From contig CAYUWG010000020.1 in the NCBI GenBank assembly GCA_964448285.1, forward strand, positions 1 through 55,659: a DNA stretch of 55,659 bases, in the 5' to 3' direction. Positions 53,667 to 55,659 of this stretch are shown here, piece by piece. Within the stretch, counting starts at the first letter, position 1. Every line of letters begins with the position of its first letter. Both the position numbers and the translations under genes were made by a program. The notes beneath the pieces are model-generated. The model made no database searches, was not told the origin of the DNA, and worked only from the letters and a program-made list of their open reading frames with translations. Origin of the DNA: CAYUWG01 sp964448285 (lineage in GTDB: Bacteria > Bacteroidota > Ignavibacteria > SZUA-365).

Positions 53667-54569
53667 ATGCGCCCATTGCTGACAGCCTTTCATGATTATC
53701 TCCTCGTCGAGCGTAACGCTTCCCCGCACACGGTCATTGCTTACCGTGACGATATGGAGCACTTTCATGGCTGGCTTGTGCAATTGATCGGTTCCGACCA
53801 GATCGATCTCGATGCTATCGACCGAAACACGTTGCGAATGTATCTCGGAAGTCTGAGCGACGCCGGGCTTTCTAAGCGCTCGATCGCTCGGAAGGCTGCA
53901 TCGCTTCGGGCGTTCTTCTCATTCTGCGTAAAGCGCGGCCACCTGCGCAAGAATCCTGCGACACAGCTCAAGCCGATCAAGATCGAAAAGAAGCTCCCCA
54001 TTTTCGCCGACGTGGAATCCATCGAAGCCATGATGAAACTCCCGAACAGGAAAACATCCCAGGGCTTGCGCGACCTCGCGATTCTGGAGTTGTTCTACAG
54101 CACGGGAATGCGCCTCAGCGAGCTTGTTGGCCTGAACGTGCGGAACATCAACTTCCATGAGCGCAGCGTTCGGATCATGGGAAAAAGGCAGAAGATGCGG
54201 GTGCTGCCGTTTGGACGAGCGGCGGAGTCTGCATTGAAGCAATACCTTGCCATGGGAAGAGAAAAGGCAAAGGAAACGGATGCAGTATTTCTCAACAAGG
54301 ACGGCAATCGGATATCGACAAGAGCGGTAACGGAAATCGTCAAGAAATTTCTCGGTGCCGTCAGCGCGAAAGAAAAAATCAGTCCTCACGTGTTGCGTCA
54401 TTCGTTCGCAACCCATATTCTGGAACGTGGTGCCGATTTGCAGGCGATTCGCGAACTCCTCGGCCATGCGAGTCTTTCGACCACGCAGATCTACACGCAC
54501 GTCACGTTGGACAAACTCAAAAGCATTTATGACCAGGCGCACCCACGCGCTTCGTCACACACACCATAA
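53667..54569 (+). CDS. xerC: Site-specific tyrosine recombinase XerC/XerD
   Basis: The product has 300 residues. The catalytic set is complete: Arg149 (STGMRLSEL), Lys173, His241 and Arg244 (HVLRHSF), His267 (LLGHASLSTTQIYTHV) and Tyr276. The N-terminal SAM-like DNA-binding domain starts the protein. It resolves chromosome dimers at dif. XerC and XerD cannot be told apart from this sequence alone; position next to topA favours XerC. The ATG starts 3 bases after topA. Confidence 0.92.
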   Translation: MRPLLTAFHDYLLVERNASPHTVIAYRDDMEHFHGWLVQLIGSDQIDLDAIDRNTLRMYLGSLSDAGLSKRSIARKAASLRAFFSFCVKRGHLRKNPATQLKPIKIEKKLPIFADVESIEAMMKLPNRKTSQGLRDLAILELFYSTGMRLSELVGLNVRNINFHERSVRIMGKRQKMRVLPFGRAAESALKQYLAMGREKAKETDAVFLNKDGNRISTRAVTEIVKKFLGAVSAKEKISPHVLRHSFATHILERGADLQAIRELLGHASLSTTQIYTHVTLDKLKSIYDQAHPRASSHTP

Positions 54570-54591
54570 CCCAATAGAAAGGAGCGTCGTG

Positions 54592-54888
54592 ATGAACGTA
54601 CAATTCACAGCACAGCGGTTCAAAGCCCATGAAGGACTTAGAGAATACGCGCTCTCTCAGGTATCCACTCTCGACAAGTATTACGATGGCATCGTCAAAG
54701 GCAATGTCATCCTTCGGTACGAGCGATCCCGCGACTCCGTAAAGATTGCCGAGATCAATCTCTCCGTGTACGGAACCCAACTCGTGGCAATTGAAAAATC
54801 CGAGGACTTCTACAAGTCCATCGATATTGCCGTCACAAAACTCGAACGGCAGCTCCTCAAGTATAAAAGCAAACGACGCAATCTGTAG
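54592..54888 (+). CDS. hpf: Ribosome hibernation-promoting factor, short form
   Basis: The product has 98 residues. It has the HPF/YfiA fold pattern MNVQFTAQRFKAHEGLREYA, then KLERQLLKYKSKRR as basic C-terminal helix. The long-form C-terminal dimerisation domain is absent, so this is a short HPF. It binds the decoding centre to inactivate ribosomes in stationary phase. AAAGGAG precedes; an in-frame GTG lies directly before the ATG. It follows xerC and is closed by a strong terminator. Confidence 0.92.
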   Translation: MNVQFTAQRFKAHEGLREYALSQVSTLDKYYDGIVKGNVILRYERSRDSVKIAEINLSVYGTQLVAIEKSEDFYKSIDIAVTKLERQLLKYKSKRRNL

Positions 54889-54921
54889 CGGTACGCAATA
54901 CCGTAGAACTCCGTAAGTTAC

Positions 54922-54954
54922 CGGCGGGACATCAGTTGTTCCGCCGTTTTTTTT
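54922..54954 (+). terminator. Strong intrinsic terminator or attenuator between hpf and hprK
   Basis: CGGCGGGAC (54922-54930) pairs with GTTCCGCCG (54938-54946), one G-U, loop ATCAGTT, followed directly by eight T (54947-54954). It ends 14 bases before the hprK ATG, so no room for a new promoter exists between them. Confidence 0.9.
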
Positions 54955-54968
54955 CATAGAGGACTCCA

Positions 54969-55659
54969 ATGAACCTGCTGGCGAATCTCAAAGAACTGAA
55001 GAAAGACACGCTCCGTGTGAGTGCGTTCTTCGAGAAACATCAAAAGCGCATTCACCTGATCGATGCCAACTCCGTTAACCTAACGGAACGCGAAATCACG
55101 GATAAAAACGTCCATCGTCCGGGGTTGGCGCTTGCGGGGTACGTAGAACTGTTCACCTACCATCGCATCCAAGTTTTCGGCAACACGGAAATCAAGTACC
55201 TCAACTCACTCGATAAAACGGCGCGCAAGGCTGCCTTCGTGCGTCTGTTGAAATTCAAAATCCCTTGCATCATCGTGACGAACAAAAACACGCTCGATGA
55301 TGAGTTGCTGGAAGAAGCGACGAAGAACGGCGTCCCTGTTTTCTATAGCTGCCTCGAAACGACGAAGGCGATCTACTTCATCAGCGATTTCCTCGATGAC
55401 TATTTCGCGGCTCAAACGGTGATTCACGGAGCGTTCCTTGACGTCTATGGAATCGGCCTGCTCTTCATCGGACGCTCGGGCATCGGGAAAAGCGAAATCG
55501 CACTCGACCTCATCGAACGCGGGCACCGCCTCGTAGCCGACGATGTCGTGATGGTAACGCGGAAGGGAGAAGGGATCCTCATGGGTTCCGGTACCGATTT
55601 AGTGAAGCATTTCATGGAAGTTCGTGGGCTGGGTCTCATCGATATTCGCAGCATCTTCG
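54969..55659 (+). CDS. hprK: HPr kinase/phosphorylase (partial, C-terminus beyond window)
   Basis: 230 codons are seen. The N-terminal domain (about 1-135) is followed by the P-loop GRSGIGKS (residues 168-175), then HRLVADD and the HprK signature MEVRGLGLIDI at the edge. The family phosphorylates HPr on Ser and reverses it, linking carbon status to gene control; in bacteria without sugar PTS it occurs with partial PTS chains. The ATG follows a GAGGA ribosome site that lies just after the terminator hairpin. The pairing hpf-hprK is also known in Proteobacteria (rpoN-hpf cluster). Confidence 0.94.
   Translation, partial: MNLLANLKELKKDTLRVSAFFEKHQKRIHLIDANSVNLTEREITDKNVHRPGLALAGYVELFTYHRIQVFGNTEIKYLNSLDKTARKAAFVRLLKFKIPCIIVTNKNTLDDELLEEATKNGVPVFYSCLETTKAIYFISDFLDDYFAAQTVIHGAFLDVYGIGLLFIGRSGIGKSEIALDLIERGHRLVADDVVMVTRKGEGILMGSGTDLVKHFMEVRGLGLIDIRSIF

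Overview
The window reads as chromosome of a free-living Gram-negative bacterium of the Bacteroidota/FCB group, most likely on the Ignavibacteria-Kapabacteria-Chlorobi side. The evidence is indirect. There are secreted proteins with type IX secretion (T9SS) type-A-like C-terminal tails. BamD and Ccm-type cytochrome c maturation point to an outer membrane and a periplasm. The MurE carries the DNPR motif of meso-diaminopimelate peptidoglycan, and YbeY has Asp in place of the third metal-binding His, as I remember from Bacteroidota. No rRNA, tRNA, CRISPR array or intact insertion sequence was recognised. Genes are dense and frequently overlap by 1-8 bases (ATGA, GTGA, TGATG), with many GTG and some TTG starts.

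Region 1 (1-11168, minus strand) is one long run of 14 tightly packed genes. In transcription order these are lemA, a TPM-domain protein, a VCBS-repeat lipoprotein, a nitrilase-like amidase, an unknown membrane-anchored protein, bamD, a hotdog thioesterase, a secreted HEXXH protein, then ccmA-ccmB-ccmC-ccmD-ccmE-ccmF (ccmF runs off the left edge). The Ccm set is unusual: CcmE carries a CxxxY haem-binding motif instead of HxxxY, and CcmC has a large first periplasmic segment that aligns by eye with the CcmE OB-fold.

Region 2 (about 11.2-13.7 kb) looks like a small accessory patch. It holds a 72-73 bp tandem repeat and two lower-GC genes for secreted proteins with T9SS-like tails. Near-identical 16-bp direct repeats bracket the gene pair.

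Region 3 (13.7-26.3 kb, plus strand) carries housekeeping and unknown genes: an outer-membrane protein, a MATE transporter, a deoxyhypusine-synthase-like protein, a CPBP protease, a zinc-ribbon protein (preceded by a perfect 18-bp palindrome), cdsA, pyrG, a T9SS protein, a PaaK-like ligase, dnaG, a pterin dehydratase and a TPR protein.

Region 4 (26.6-44.7 kb) is a complete division and cell-wall (dcw) operon: mraZ-rsmH-ftsL-ftsI-murE-murF-mraY-murD-ftsW-murG-(unknown PH-like membrane protein)-murC-murB-ftsQ-ftsA-ftsZ. It is preceded by four MraZ-type TGGG boxes at exactly 10-bp spacing and closed by a hairpin terminator. The genes make UDP-MurNAc-pentapeptide, lipid I and lipid II and build the septal machine, so precursor supply and division are coexpressed.

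Region 5 (44.8-49.9 kb) holds variable genes: a beta-propeller lipoprotein, a GT-C-like membrane protein, a secreted protein and a ClbS/DfsB-type protein. Region 6 (49.9 kb to the end) returns to core genes: an unknown gene, ybeY, smg, topA, xerC, hpf and hprK (cut by the right edge). A strong intrinsic terminator lies directly in front of hprK.
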